A DNA stretch of 64,000 nt from Ignavibacteriota bacterium (GCA_003327435.1 QOQV01000008.1:62001-126000), one strand, 5' to 3'; numbered from the stretch's first letter, positions 35,307 to 46,624 are shown. The notes: generated by a model not told the origin, from the sequence alone. A program made the numbers and translations.

Positions 35307-36086
35307 ATGAGAATCATTGATTTAACACAAAAATTATCAGTACTAACACCCGCCTGGCCAACATATGAGCCATTACATGTTCATTTCTTCAAGCGACTTT
35401 CTTCAAATGGAGCAAATGGTCAGATAATTACAACAAGTAATCATATTGGAACACATATGGATGGCGAAATTCATTTTCACACTGCCGGAAGAACAATCGG
35501 CAATCAACCAATTGAAGATTTTGTCGGACCAGGTGTCGTAGTTGATATTTCAGATGCAGTTGGAGATTATGATATTTACACTTCAAAAATGTTGATGGAG
35601 CGTGCAGATATCCGCAAAGGTGATATACTTATTATAAATACAGGCTATCACCGCTATGCCTGGGATCAGCCCGAAGCAGATGAAATAAGATATTTTTGCA
35701 AACATCCAGGTCCTGCTCGTGAGTTCGTTGATTGGTGCCTAAAAATGGAGTTCAAGTGGATTGGTGTTGATTGTGGTAGTGCTGACCACCCTATGAATAC
35801 AATAATCAGAAAATGGTCAGAAGATTTATATGGACTTGCAACTAAATGTTCAGAACATATGAAGCAGAAGTACGGAAAAACTCTAGAAGAAATTTTTCCA
35901 AAAGAGGATTATCAGCAAATGCATTTTAAATTATTCCCTAAAGGAATCATTCATGCTGAAAATATTGGCGGCGATATAGATAAACTTTCAAATCAAAGAA
36001 CATATATTGGAGCTTTTCCCTGGAGGGCAATTGAACTGGAATCCTGTATTTGCCGAATTGTAGCTTTTCCTGATATCAAAGAATGA
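35307..36086 (+). CDS. Cyclase-family metal hydrolase (kynurenine formamidase/isatin hydrolase type)
   Basis: The 259-residue enzyme has the family's metal motif HIGTHMDGEIHFH (about 46-58, the HxGTHxDxPxH form with Gly in the Pro position) and a downstream catalytic His in the VDCGSADHP region (about 154). AAAGGAG precedes the ATG. Members open cyclic amides or remove formyl groups with manganese or zinc. Within this operon it may open or hydrolyse a second cyclic or N-acyl intermediate; the substrate is unknown. Its stop overlaps the amidase start. Confidence 0.88.
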   Translation: MRIIDLTQKLSVLTPAWPTYEPLHVHFFKRLSSNGANGQIITTSNHIGTHMDGEIHFHTAGRTIGNQPIEDFVGPGVVVDISDAVGDYDIYTSKMLMERADIRKGDILIINTGYHRYAWDQPEADEIRYFCKHPGPAREFVDWCLKMEFKWIGVDCGSADHPMNTIIRKWSEDLYGLATKCSEHMKQKYGKTLEEIFPKEDYQQMHFKLFPKGIIHAENIGGDIDKLSNQRTYIGAFPWRAIELESCICRIVAFPDIKE

Positions 36087-37402
36087 AAAATTTCAAAGTA
36101 GAGCCAAAATCTAACTCGCTCAAACATATTCTGGATTCTCTGATAGAAGGTAAATTAAATTATCATAATTATATTGAAACAATTATTGAGCGAGTGAAAT
36201 GGGTTGAGCCGCTGGTTATGTCATTTGTACAACCAGCGGAATTTTTGATAAAAAATTTAAAGTTACTATTGAACAAATCAGAAAAGCTTTCTACTGATGT
36301 GTTCTTAGAGCAGACACTTTTTGGAATTCCTGTCGGGTTTAAAGACCTCTACCATGTTGAGGGTTTTCCTACATGTGCTGGTAGTAAATTACCATCAGAC
36401 CTTTTTGACTCAGGAGAAGGTTCTGTTGTCAAAAGAATTAGAAAAGCAGGTGCTCATATTTTAGGGAAAACTGTTACCACAGAATTTGCATATTTTGCTG
36501 CTGGACCTACAAGAAATCCGAATAATATAGATTATTCTCCCGGTGGTTCGAGTAGTGGTTCAGCAGCAGCTGTCGCTGCAGGTATTGTTCCACTATCGTT
36601 TGGTACTCAAACTATTGGTTCAATTATTAGACCCGCTGCTTTCTGTGGAGTTGTAGGATTCAAACCATCACAATATAAAATTCCAACAGATGGAATAATA
36701 CCACTTTCGCCTACGCTTGATCAGGTAGGATATTTCACATCAGATGTTGAAAGCACAACACTTGTGTACTACTTGTTGTGCGGTCAAAGAGAAAATCCAA
36801 AACAATTTTACAGATTATGTATACCTGAAGGAAATTATTTGAAAAAAGCAAATCAGGAAATACTAAAACTTTTTGAAGATTTTATAAGTCAATTGAATAG
36901 TGAACAAATCGAAATTATAAAGATTAACTTTCTGGATAATATTGATGAGATAAAAGAAAAGCATTACAAACTTCTCTCAGCTGAAGCTGCAATGGTACAT
37001 AAGGATTGGTTCAATAAATTCAAAAACCTTTATCATCCTAAAACAGTTGAGTTAATAGAAAGTGGCTTAAAGATAACTCCTCAAGAAATTAAAGATACTA
37101 TTGAATCCAGAGAAGAAATTAGATTAGAGATGAAGAGCTTCTTTGAATTAAACGATGTTGATGCTATAATAACTCCGTCTACTGTAGAATTGCCGCCAAT
37201 TGGTTTAGATTATACAGGAAATCCAATAATGAGTTTGCCCTGGACATTCGCCGGTTTGCCGATAATTAATATTCCTATCGCAAATTATAGAGAAAATCTT
37301 CCGTTTGGAGTTCAAATCGTTGGGAAGTATTTTGAAGATGAAGTAGTGTTAACTATTGCAGGAATTATTGAGAGGAGTATAAAACAATTGCAAATATTGT
37401 AA
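36083..37402 (+). CDS. Amidase-signature enzyme
   Basis: The 439-residue enzyme has the Ser-cisSer-Lys centre of the amidase-signature family: Lys in GIPVGFKDLYHVEG (about 93), and both serines in the signature region from PGGSSSGSAAAVAAG to TQTIGSIIRPA (about 154-180). Usual members have GGSIR; here it is GSIIRP. It would hydrolyse an amide of the ring-opened product, releasing ammonia. An ATGA overlap couples it to the cyclase gene. It closes the ten-gene operon. Confidence 0.9.
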   Translation: MKNFKVEPKSNSLKHILDSLIEGKLNYHNYIETIIERVKWVEPLVMSFVQPAEFLIKNLKLLLNKSEKLSTDVFLEQTLFGIPVGFKDLYHVEGFPTCAGSKLPSDLFDSGEGSVVKRIRKAGAHILGKTVTTEFAYFAAGPTRNPNNIDYSPGGSSSGSAAAVAAGIVPLSFGTQTIGSIIRPAAFCGVVGFKPSQYKIPTDGIIPLSPTLDQVGYFTSDVESTTLVYYLLCGQRENPKQFYRLCIPEGNYLKKANQEILKLFEDFISQLNSEQIEIIKINFLDNIDEIKEKHYKLLSAEAAMVHKDWFNKFKNLYHPKTVELIESGLKITPQEIKDTIESREEIRLEMKSFFELNDVDAIITPSTVELPPIGLDYTGNPIMSLPWTFAGLPIINIPIANYRENLPFGVQIVGKYFEDEVVLTIAGIIERSIKQLQIL

Positions 37403-37537
37403 AAGGATATACTTATGCTTTTCTTCATCTTGGAATCAGAAAAATTATGGAAATGAAATTTTTTTAAAAAGATAGATTTCATAAATTATCATATTGTAGA
37501 ATTCAAAGATTTATGCTATTAAAAAGGATATATCATC

Positions 37538-37561
37538 AGCCCCGACTTTTAAGTCGGGGCT
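37538..37561. repeat. Strong palindromic hairpin between convergent genes
   Basis: AGCCCCGACTT (37538-37548) and AAGTCGGGGCT (37551-37561) pair over 11 bp around two bases. It lies between the amidase stop and the katG stop. Neither side has a good U-run, so it may be a bidirectional terminator of modest strength or a dispersed REP-like palindrome. Confidence 0.7.
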
Positions 37562-37571
37562 ATAATAAGTT

Positions 37572-39800
<2,229 letters not shown>

Positions 39801-39806
39801 TTATTT

Positions 39807-40214
39807 TTATTGTCTTTTTGTTTTGATCATTAAAATATGAATTGTTACTCCAATTGCAATTATTAGTAAAAGTATCTTTATATAAAGTTCATTTGTCAAA
39901 AAATATGCTGATATAAGAATCATAACCCACAGATATAAAAGGTTAAAAAATTTTGCTTGAATTGATAATCCTGAATTGTCTTGATAATTTTTTATGTAAG
40001 CTCCAAATATTCTATGATTTCTTAGCCATTCATTTGCTTTTAGGGAACTTTTAATAAAACACATTGAAGCAAGTAATAAAAAAATTGTTGTTGGTAAAAC
40101 CGGCAACACAATTCCAATTACACCAACCCCTGTAAGCAGTATGCCAGAAGTGAGATATAAATATCTTTTTATTTCGTTTGATGCTATTTGTTCAGATTTA
40201 TGATTATCAATCAT
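39807..40214 (-). CDS. DUF454 inner-membrane protein (YbaN-like)
   Basis: The 135-residue protein shows the DUF454 opening (YLYLTSGILLTGVGVIGIVLPVLPTT, given as the LTGVGVIGIVLPVLPTTIFL motif) and LLLASMCFIKSS...NHRIFGAYIKNY. About four membrane segments are predicted (near 18-38, 40-58, 88-105, 110-128). The family's function is unknown. It is the first gene of the katG operon, so it may serve in the oxidative stress response. Confidence 0.88.
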   Translation of the reverse strand: MIDNHKSEQIASNEIKRYLYLTSGILLTGVGVIGIVLPVLPTTIFLLLASMCFIKSSLKANEWLRNHRIFGAYIKNYQDNSGLSIQAKFFNLLYLWVMILISAYFLTNELYIKILLLIIAIGVTIHILMIKTKRQ

Positions 40215-40285
40215 TATATTATTAAGTTCTTAGTAGGGTAAAATTGTTTGTTTTTCTGGAAAACAGATTCCAGTTTAATCTTTTT

Positions 40286-40312
40286 GTATAAACTATCTCA
40301 ATGTTTATACCA
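40286..40312 (-). promoter_or_regulatory. Sigma-54-like promoter overlapped by a perfect inverted repeat, ahead of the DUF454-katG operon
   Basis: On the minus strand TGGTAT-AAACA-TTGA (40298-40312) fits the -24/-12 spacing with 7 of 10 key bases. The perfect inverted repeat GTATAAAC-N9-GTTTATAC (40286-40310) covers it. A second inverted repeat CTGGAA-N6-TTCCAG lies in the presumed leader (40256-40273). The gene divergent to it encodes a sigma-54 activator. The start would be near 40287. Confidence 0.45.
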
Positions 40313-40432
40313 GAATAGAATTTCTGCAAAATGATGAGTTTATTAAGAAAAAGGAATAAATTTGTTTTTTGCAACTATATTGCGTAATTTAATCAAGCTA
40401 AATATCGTTGTTAACTAAATATCGGTGTAAAA

Positions 40433-41929
40433 ATGATAGAACCAGATTTGATGCAAAAATATTTGCAACTTTTAACCCCTGAGAAAACAATGGAGATAGT
40501 GCTTGATACGATTGAAGAGATTATTCCGTTCGAGTTGGCTGTTATATTGAGCAGAGAGAGCAATGATTACTTAAAAGTTCGTTATGCTCATGGACCTCTA
40601 GCTTCGAGTAAGTTAAGAAATTTTAAGTTACAACTCACTCAACATCCAGAAATTATTGAAGTATTGCAAAGTGGTAAAGTAAAAGTTGTAGAAGAGACTG
40701 TAAACCCTGAGCATCGAGATACATATGATGGGGTTATTGATTTACCAGCAGGTCATTCGTGTATGCTTGCACCGCTGTTAATTGACGGTGAAGTAGTGGG
40801 ATTAATGACGCTTGATCACAGTAGTTGTGATATTTTTACACCACAGCGTGTAGCGGTGGCAAATTCACTTGCGAAATTAATTGTACTTGCTTTAGTGCAG
40901 GCAATATCGACAGATTCCTTATTGAGCGAGAAAGAAGCATTGATGTATGAAAGAACTTCGCTACTTGGTAACATTGGTTCTATGATTGAAGGACTTGTTG
41001 GGAATTCGCCAGTGTGGATACAGGTTCTTGAAAAAATAAAACTTGTTGCTCCAACCGATTCACATGTATTGATTTTAGGTGAAACAGGAACTGGAAAGGA
41101 ATTGGTTGCTAAGGCAATTCATACTCTGTCAAAGAGAAGCGCAAAACCATTTATAACATTAAATTGTTCTGCGTTGAATTATAATCTTGCTGAAAGCGAA
41201 TTATTTGGACACGAGAAAGGTGCATTTACAGGTGCAATATCATCAAGAAGAGGAAGATTTGAATTAGCCGATGAGGGAACACTTTTTCTGGATGAAATTG
41301 CAGACTTACCAATTGATATTCAACCTAAACTTTTGAGAGCAATTCAGGAAGGTACATTTGAAAGATTAGGGAGCGAAAAAACTTTGAATGCAAATGTTAG
41401 AATAATTTGTGCTACAAATGTAGATCTTGAACAAAAGGTAAAGGAAGGGAAATTCCGTGAAGATTTGTTTTATAGATTGAATGTATTTCCGATTCAGCTT
41501 CCACCGCTGAGAGAACGAAAGGAGGATATTTATTTACTCGCTAACTATTTTATACAAAAATTTTCAATTAAGTTTAACAACAAAAACATAATTCTTACAC
41601 CGGAAGCAATAAATGTTTTATATAACAATCCTTGGTATGGTAATGTACGCGAATTACAAAATGTTCTCGAGCGAGCAATAATACTTAGTAAAGATGGTGT
41701 TATTAACCCTGAACATTTAATATTTCAAAGTAGAAAATCGTTGGATGTATTAGTTAGAGAATCTAACAGAATTGTTAAATCTTTTAATGAAGAAATAAAA
41801 GAAATTATTGAACATGCATTAAAATTATCAAATGGTAAAATTTATGGGAAAAACGGTGCAGCCGCTTTACTTAAATTGAAACCTACGACTCTTCAGAGTA
41901 AGATGAAAAAATTAGGTATAAAAAGATAA
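40433..41929 (+). CDS. GAF-domain sigma-54-dependent transcriptional activator (NorR/FhlA-like)
   Basis: The 498-residue protein has a GAF sensor domain (about 15-165) and an AAA+ sigma-54 activator domain (about 190-420) with Walker [15 protein letters not shown] and [11 protein letters not shown] Fis-like helix-turn-helix ends it ([23 protein letters not shown], of the NorR/FhlA type). It has no receiver domain, so a small molecule or redox cue bound to the GAF domain should control it. It is divergent from DUF454-katG across 218 bases, which suggests that operon as a target. Two direct repeats of CTAAATATCG (40398-40407, 40415-40424) lie just before its start. Confidence 0.92.
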   Translation: MIEPDLMQKYLQLLTPEKTMEIVLDTIEEIIPFELAVILSRESNDYLKVRYAHGPLASSKLRNFKLQLTQHPEIIEVLQSGKVKVVEETVNPEHRDTYDGVIDLPAGHSCMLAPLLIDGEVVGLMTLDHSSCDIFTPQRVAVANSLAKLIVLALVQAISTDSLLSEKEALMYERTSLLGNIGSMIEGLVGNSPVWIQVLEKIKLVAPTDSHVLILGETGTGKELVAKAIHTLSKRSAKPFITLNCSALNYNLAESELFGHEKGAFTGAISSRRGRFELADEGTLFLDEIADLPIDIQPKLLRAIQEGTFERLGSEKTLNANVRIICATNVDLEQKVKEGKFREDLFYRLNVFPIQLPPLRERKEDIYLLANYFIQKFSIKFNNKNIILTPEAINVLYNNPWYGNVRELQNVLERAIILSKDGVINPEHLIFQSRKSLDVLVRESNRIVKSFNEEIKEIIEHALKLSNGKIYGKNGAAALLKLKPTTLQSKMKKLGIKR

Positions 41930-42316
41930 TCATTTAATTTATTTAACTATACCTGTAAAAGATATATTGAATTAATTAACAAAAATATTTAAGCCAAAGA
42001 GTATCTTTATCTGGCTTTGTCCGCCTCCCGAGCGAGCATACCATTTATTATAATTTATACTCTTTGGCTTTGTTCATAATATATACCACTACTTTATAAA
42101 TGTCAATACCCCATTTGCGGTATTTTTAAAAAACCTTTAAAATCTTATTATTTTAGGCATATTTTAAGTTAAAAAAATTTATATTATTTTATCTTTTTGG
42201 GTTAACTATTTTTTCTATTAAACATTAATATTTTATCATATTAATAAAGAAACTCGGTATGTTTTGATAATTACAATTTAAAATATTAACTTTAGAAAAA
42301 TTTTTTTAGGTTAAAT
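41930..42316. other. Intergenic region, 387 bases
   Basis: Most of it is very AT-rich and carries no gene that I can support. It contains the inverted-repeat element at 41991-42070 and, near the next gene, a weak promoter-like pair TTGATA (42264-42269) and TAACTT (42287-42292). Confidence 0.5.
41991..42070. repeat. 80-bp element with perfect 14-bp terminal inverted repeats
   Basis: AAGCCAAAGAGTAT (41991-42004) and ATACTCTTTGGCTT (42057-42070) are exact reverse complements flanking 52 bases. The interior has a GC-rich island (GTCCGCCTCCCGAGCGAGC) unlike the surroundings. TCTGGCTTTG within it echoes the arm. It could be a MITE-like repeat, a structured RNA or a recombination site. No open reading frame fits. 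Confidence 0.6.
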
Positions 42317-43018
42317 ATGACAGTTAAGTTATCTGTTGTGATTCCTGTTTATAATGAAGTCGCAACTATCAAAGAAATTGTCCAAAGAGTATTGGATGTA
42401 GATATTGAAAAAGAGATCATTATTGTTGATGATTATTCAACTGATGGAACAAGAAAAATATTAGATGAATTATCAAACAACTATCCCAACATAGTTAAAG
42501 TTATATTTCATAATTTTAATCAAGGTAAAGGCGCAGCATTACGAACTGGGTTTGCTGAAGCGAGTGGTCATGTTGTAGTTGTACAGGATGCGGATTTGGA
42601 ATACAACCCACAGGAATTCAAAAAATTACTAAAGCCGATACTGGATGGTAGGGCGGATGTTGTATATGGTTCACGATTCCTTGGAGGAGATGAACATCGT
42701 GTTTTATATTTCTGGCATTATGTTGGTAATAAGTTTTTAACTTTAATATCAAATATGTTTACAAATTTGAATTTGACAGATATGGAGACCTGTTATAAAA
42801 TGTTTAAAAAAGAAGTACTTGATAAAATAAAAATTGAGGAAAATCGTTTTGGTTTTGAGCCGGAAATTACTGCAAAAGTTGCAAAGCTTGGTTGTAGAGT
42901 TTATGAAGTTGGAATTTCTTATAGTGGTAGAGATTATTCACAGGGGAAAAAAATTACCTGGAAAGATGGATTACGGGCTTTATGGTGCATCTTAAAATAC
43001 AATTTTAAGAAGGTATGA
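42317..43018 (+). CDS. Family 2 glycosyltransferase (polyprenyl-phosphate sugar synthase type)
   Basis: The 233-residue enzyme is a dolichyl-phosphate-mannose-synthase-like GT2: VVIPVYNEVATIKEIV, VDDYSTDGT (about 32-40), QDADLEYNPQEF (the DxD region, about 92-103) and GSRFLGGDEHRV. No membrane segment is present. Such enzymes charge undecaprenyl phosphate with a sugar, which a GT-C enzyme then uses outside. The next gene is such an enzyme and overlaps it by 4 bases. Confidence 0.9.
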   Translation: MTVKLSVVIPVYNEVATIKEIVQRVLDVDIEKEIIIVDDYSTDGTRKILDELSNNYPNIVKVIFHNFNQGKGAALRTGFAEASGHVVVVQDADLEYNPQEFKKLLKPILDGRADVVYGSRFLGGDEHRVLYFWHYVGNKFLTLISNMFTNLNLTDMETCYKMFKKEVLDKIKIEENRFGFEPEITAKVAKLGCRVYEVGISYSGRDYSQGKKITWKDGLRALWCILKYNFKKV

Positions 43019-44604
43019 AAAAATTTGATTGGTTAATCTCAGTAGTAGCCGGCGTGGTATTTTTATTTTTAAGTTCGTGGTACATTTCATTACCTGGGCT
43101 TAATTATGATGAAAGTTTGTGTGCTGCTCCTGCAGTAAATTTTGTTGTTGATGATCCTAAATCTGAACCCACCCAAATTAATCCATCGGTTATTTATTTA
43201 TTTGGAAGACCGATACCGATGATGTTAATGACATATATAGGTCCAGTTAAAACAATTTTATATATTCCAATATTCTGGATATTGGATGTGTCTGTTTTTA
43301 CTGTCAGACTACTTCCGTTAATTATAATGTTTCTCTGTTTTCCGTTAGCATATTACTTGTTTAAGGAAATATTTAATCGGGAAGTTGCTATTTTTACAGT
43401 ATTTTTAATGTCAGTAGACCCATCTATTGTTTTCTATTTGACAAGGGATGTTGGACCAGCTACATTACAAGTTTTTTTTAAACTTTTGGCTCTAATGTTT
43501 TTCATAAAATGGTGGGAATTGAAAAAGAATATATTTTTATATTTAGGGTTTTTTGTTTTAGGTTTAGGCGTAACGCATAAGGTTGATTTTTTATGGGTAA
43601 TTGTTGGAATGATTATTCCAGTTACAATATTTTATTTTGGTAAATTGAAAGAGCGATTGAACATTAAAGTTTTAATGTTTTCAGGTTTGTTCTTTGCGAT
43701 AGGTGCGTTTCCCATAATATTATTTAACATTTACACTGGTGGATACACTTTTTCACCTATGACGGATAAGTTCCTATCCAGTAAATTACCAAGCGATGCT
43801 TATTTTCTAAGCAATCTAATCACACGAGCTAACCAGATTATCGAAATACATAATGGAAATTTTATCGCTTTTTTATTCTGTGAGAAAAATGTTTATGATG
43901 GGTTCTGGAAATATATACATTTGATCTTTTTATCGATAAGTATTTTTAGCATATTGTTTTATCTGATTATAAAAAACAAGCCTAAAAATTTCTTAAATAT
44001 ATTAGCAATTGTAGTATATATATTAATTGTAACAATCGAAACCTGTTTTTCCCCAACTGTGTTAAGCGGTCATCATCTACTGGCATTGACTCCATTTATT
44101 ACGGTAGTAATTGTATATGCAATTCTATCAATGAAATATTTGAAAAATGCAGCAAAGTATTTTGTTCTTATTTTTTTAATGATTTATTTGCTGTATTCTT
44201 CAATAAGAATTAATGTAATCTTTGAAGAAACAGGTGGAGCTGGTCATTGGTCAAATAGTGTTTATGAGCTAAATGATTATTTAAAAAAGGAAAATAAAAC
44301 AATTGGAGCGCTGGATTGGGGATACACTAATAACTTAATTGTACTTTCCAAGAGTCAGTTTAAAATAAAACGACTCTACACTTCTGTATGGAAAAATGTT
44401 GATGTAAATAATTACATAAAAGAAAATTTGAGCGATTCAATAATATACTTAGCTTATTCAGAAAAATATACAACTTTTCCTGTTGTGAAAAATGTTTTTT
44501 TTGAAACTGCAAAAGAAGCTGGGTATGATATAATCTTAGAAAAGGAATTTTATCAGGGGAGCGGGGAGGTTGTGCACAGGGTTTTTAAGTTAAAAAAAGA
44601 TTAA
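43015..44604 (+). CDS. Multi-pass membrane glycosyltransferase (GT-C/GT39-like)
   Basis: The 529-residue protein has about ten membrane segments and an early luminal loop with the acidic LNYDESLCAAP (about 28-39), where GT-C enzymes carry their catalytic Asp. Long hydrophobic stretches then alternate with loops, and a C-terminal soluble part of about 120 residues ends it. Mannosyltransferase-type GT39/ArnT enzymes take the sugar from a polyprenyl phosphate. Coupling with the GT2 gene supports that donor. The acceptor (protein, lipid or polymer) is unknown. Confidence 0.8.
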   Translation: MKKFDWLISVVAGVVFLFLSSWYISLPGLNYDESLCAAPAVNFVVDDPKSEPTQINPSVIYLFGRPIPMMLMTYIGPVKTILYIPIFWILDVSVFTVRLLPLIIMFLCFPLAYYLFKEIFNREVAIFTVFLMSVDPSIVFYLTRDVGPATLQVFFKLLALMFFIKWWELKKNIFLYLGFFVLGLGVTHKVDFLWVIVGMIIPVTIFYFGKLKERLNIKVLMFSGLFFAIGAFPIILFNIYTGGYTFSPMTDKFLSSKLPSDAYFLSNLITRANQIIEIHNGNFIAFLFCEKNVYDGFWKYIHLIFLSISIFSILFYLIIKNKPKNFLNILAIVVYILIVTIETCFSPTVLSGHHLLALTPFITVVIVYAILSMKYLKNAAKYFVLIFLMIYLLYSSIRINVIFEETGGAGHWSNSVYELNDYLKKENKTIGALDWGYTNNLIVLSKSQFKIKRLYTSVWKNVDVNNYIKENLSDSIIYLAYSEKYTTFPVVKNVFFETAKEAGYDIILEKEFYQGSGEVVHRVFKLKKD

Positions 44605-44642
44605 AAAAATTACAGGACAATTTTACCATATCCATGTAAATT

Positions 44643-44741
44643 TTACCTACTATTAAAAATAAGCATTGAAAATATTGAAAATTTAGCATTTTTTATTCTG
44701 GCATTATATTGGTAGGATATAATAATAGTTAAGTTTTTCAT
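44643..44741 (-). CDS. Possible small ORF, 32 codons
   Basis: It starts at an ATG at 44741 with AAAAGGAG six bases upstream, which is better than many real genes here. The product (begins MKNLTIIISYQYNARIK, ends NSR) has no recognised feature, and the region after it is AT-rich. It may be a leader peptide, a decayed gene start or chance. Confidence 0.2.
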   Translation of the reverse strand: MKNLTIIISYQYNARIKNAKFSIFSMLIFNSR

Positions 44742-44794
44742 GGTAAGCTCCTTTTGTTGTTAGATCGCTCAGCTCCTCCTGAGGGTCGTAAGTT

Positions 44795-44826
44795 AAAACC
44801 CCAGTATCCAGCAACTGGGGTTTTTT
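44795..44826. terminator. Bidirectional rho-independent terminator
   Basis: AAAACCCCAGT (44795-44805), an 8-base loop, and ACTGGGG plus TTTTTT (44814-44826). A U-run exists on both strands. It lies between convergent genes: the membrane glycosyltransferase ends at 44604 and the amylase-like gene stops at 44825, inside the element. Confidence 0.92.
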
Positions 44827-46624
44827 ATTTCAATTCAAAGATATAATAACCAAACGCCTTAGTAGAAACCTGAATTTTATCAGTATCAATTTTGTGAATT
44901 TCTACAACTTCGTTAGTTAAAATGTTTTCAAAAATTTGAAACCCTTCATTCAATTTTAGCTTCGGCTTTTGAGTTTTATCTGAAAAGTTTAAAACTACAA
45001 GTATTTTTTCATTATTTTTTCTTCTTAAAAATGCATACACTGAAGATGAGTTTATGACTTCAATTGGTTGGAATGTTCCGTCAACAAGTGCTCGATGTTT
45101 TTTACGAAGAGAAAACAAAGTTTTATATAAATCATACATATCTGTTTTTTTCTTCCAATTGATCTCTACTTTTTCAAATAGATCTAAGCGCTTGTCGTTT
45201 GCGACTTCTTCACCATTGTAGAGTAGAGGAATACCGGGTATGGTATTTATCAAGACAGCTGATAATTTTAATCCATCAATGCCAAATTTGCGTACTGCTG
45301 GCATATCCCAGGCATTCTTATCATGGTTTGTATTAAATCTTAATCGTAATGAACCTTTCGGAAAACGCAAACCTTCCTTTTTGAATATTTCGTCTAATGT
45401 TTTTGCCTGACTTTTTCCTTTGATTAAAGGTTCTAATTTATCATACACATTCCAGGAGTATGTAATATCGAAAGCTTTAAGATGATGTTCTGGTAATGAA
45501 CCCTCAGAGAGCATCATTATAGGTTTAATTTGATTAAGTTCATCTCGAGCAGCTTCCCAGAATTCTGTTGGTACAAGTTCAGCTACATCGCACCTGAAAC
45601 CATCAATATCAATTTCTTTGATCCACCACTTCATCATTTCTATCATATAATTCCACAGTTCCTTATTTGAGTAATCAAGATCTGCTACATCTGTCCAGTC
45701 AGAATTTGGAGAAATAATTTTTCCTTCACTATTTTTTGTAAACCATTCAGGATGTTTTTTGATCAACTCGCTATCCCAGGATGTATGGTTGGCAACTAAA
45801 TCAATAATAATTTTTAATCCATTAGTGTGAATTGTTTGAACAAGAGATTTAAAATCTTCCAATGTACCAAATTCTGAATTTACAGCATAATAATCCTGCA
45901 CAGAGTATGGACTGCCTAAAGTTCCCTTTCTTTTTATTTTTCCTACAGGGTGAATTGGCAGGAGCCAGATAACTGTTACACCAAGTTCTTTAAGTTCAGG
46001 TATCTTTTTTTCAAGCGCTTTAAATGTTCCCTCGCTCGAAAAGGATCTAAGATAAACTGAGTAGATAATTGCTTCCTGTACCCAATCTGCACTTTTTCTC
46101 GCGGTTAGTTCGGCATATTTATCTTTGAGGTATTTTTCTATATCTTTCGATTCTATAATGAAAACAGGTTTATAAATTCCACCAGGACCTCCATAGTCAA
46201 TTACCTGCACTACAATTAAATTTTTTCCGTGCACAAGTTTTTCTTTTAAGTCAAAATAAAATGCTTCATTATATCCAGCGTGATTACCAATTTCCTTTCC
46301 GTTAATCCAGATTCTTGCCTCGTCATCGATACCTTCAAAATAAATCGCTAAGTCTTTTGAAACATCATCTATGAAGAATTCTTTTGCGTACCAACCCCAA
46401 CCATCGTAGTTTATTAGAGAGGAGTGATTGTCCCAGAATTTTGGTAGTTCTACAAGTTCCCAGTTTTTTCTATCATAGTTAGTTTTAAAGTAACCATGTT
46501 TGAGACCGTATTGTTTTGGATCAGCCTTAAAAAGCCAATTTCCATTTAATGAAATTTTTTCTTGCATTGTTGGATATGAAAGTGAGATGTTTAATAAAAG
46601 TAAAATACTTATTAAGTATTTCAT
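44825..46624 (-). CDS. Secreted GH13 alpha-amylase-family enzyme with N-terminal GH2-like sugar-binding domain
   Basis: The 599-residue protein has a signal peptide (about 1-18). Residues 20-160 form a beta-sandwich like the sugar-binding domain of GH2 enzymes (SLNGNWLFKAD, FEGIDDEARIWINGKEIGNHAGY). Residues 180-520 are the GH13 barrel with all four regions: DLVANHT, GFRCDVAEL (nucleophile Asp), MLSEGS (acid/base Glu) and FNTNHD (transition-state Asp). It closes with a beta domain. It would act on alpha-glucan oligomers in the periplasm or outside. The pairing of a GH2-like sandwich with GH13 is unusual. Its stop lies within the bidirectional terminator. Confidence 0.9.
   Translation of the reverse strand: MKYLISILLLLNISLSYPTMQEKISLNGNWLFKADPKQYGLKHGYFKTNYDRKNWELVELPKFWDNHSSLINYDGWGWYAKEFFIDDVSKDLAIYFEGIDDEARIWINGKEIGNHAGYNEAFYFDLKEKLVHGKNLIVVQVIDYGGPGGIYKPVFIIESKDIEKYLKDKYAELTARKSADWVQEAIIYSVYLRSFSSEGTFKALEKKIPELKELGVTVIWLLPIHPVGKIKRKGTLGSPYSVQDYYAVNSEFGTLEDFKSLVQTIHTNGLKIIIDLVANHTSWDSELIKKHPEWFTKNSEGKIISPNSDWTDVADLDYSNKELWNYMIEMMKWWIKEIDIDGFRCDVAELVPTEFWEAARDELNQIKPIMMLSEGSLPEHHLKAFDITYSWNVYDKLEPLIKGKSQAKTLDEIFKKEGLRFPKGSLRLRFNTNHDKNAWDMPAVRKFGIDGLKLSAVLINTIPGIPLLYNGEEVANDKRLDLFEKVEINWKKKTDMYDLYKTLFSLRKKHRALVDGTFQPIEVINSSSVYAFLRRKNNEKILVVLNFSDKTQKPKLKLNEGFQIFENILTNEVVEIHKIDTDKIQVSTKAFGYYIFELK

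Noticed and set aside
25195-37402. Allantoin degradation operon
   Set aside because: The first enzyme is dihydropyrimidinase-like and no allantoate or ureidoglycolate enzyme is present, although the FdrA set is shared with that pathway.
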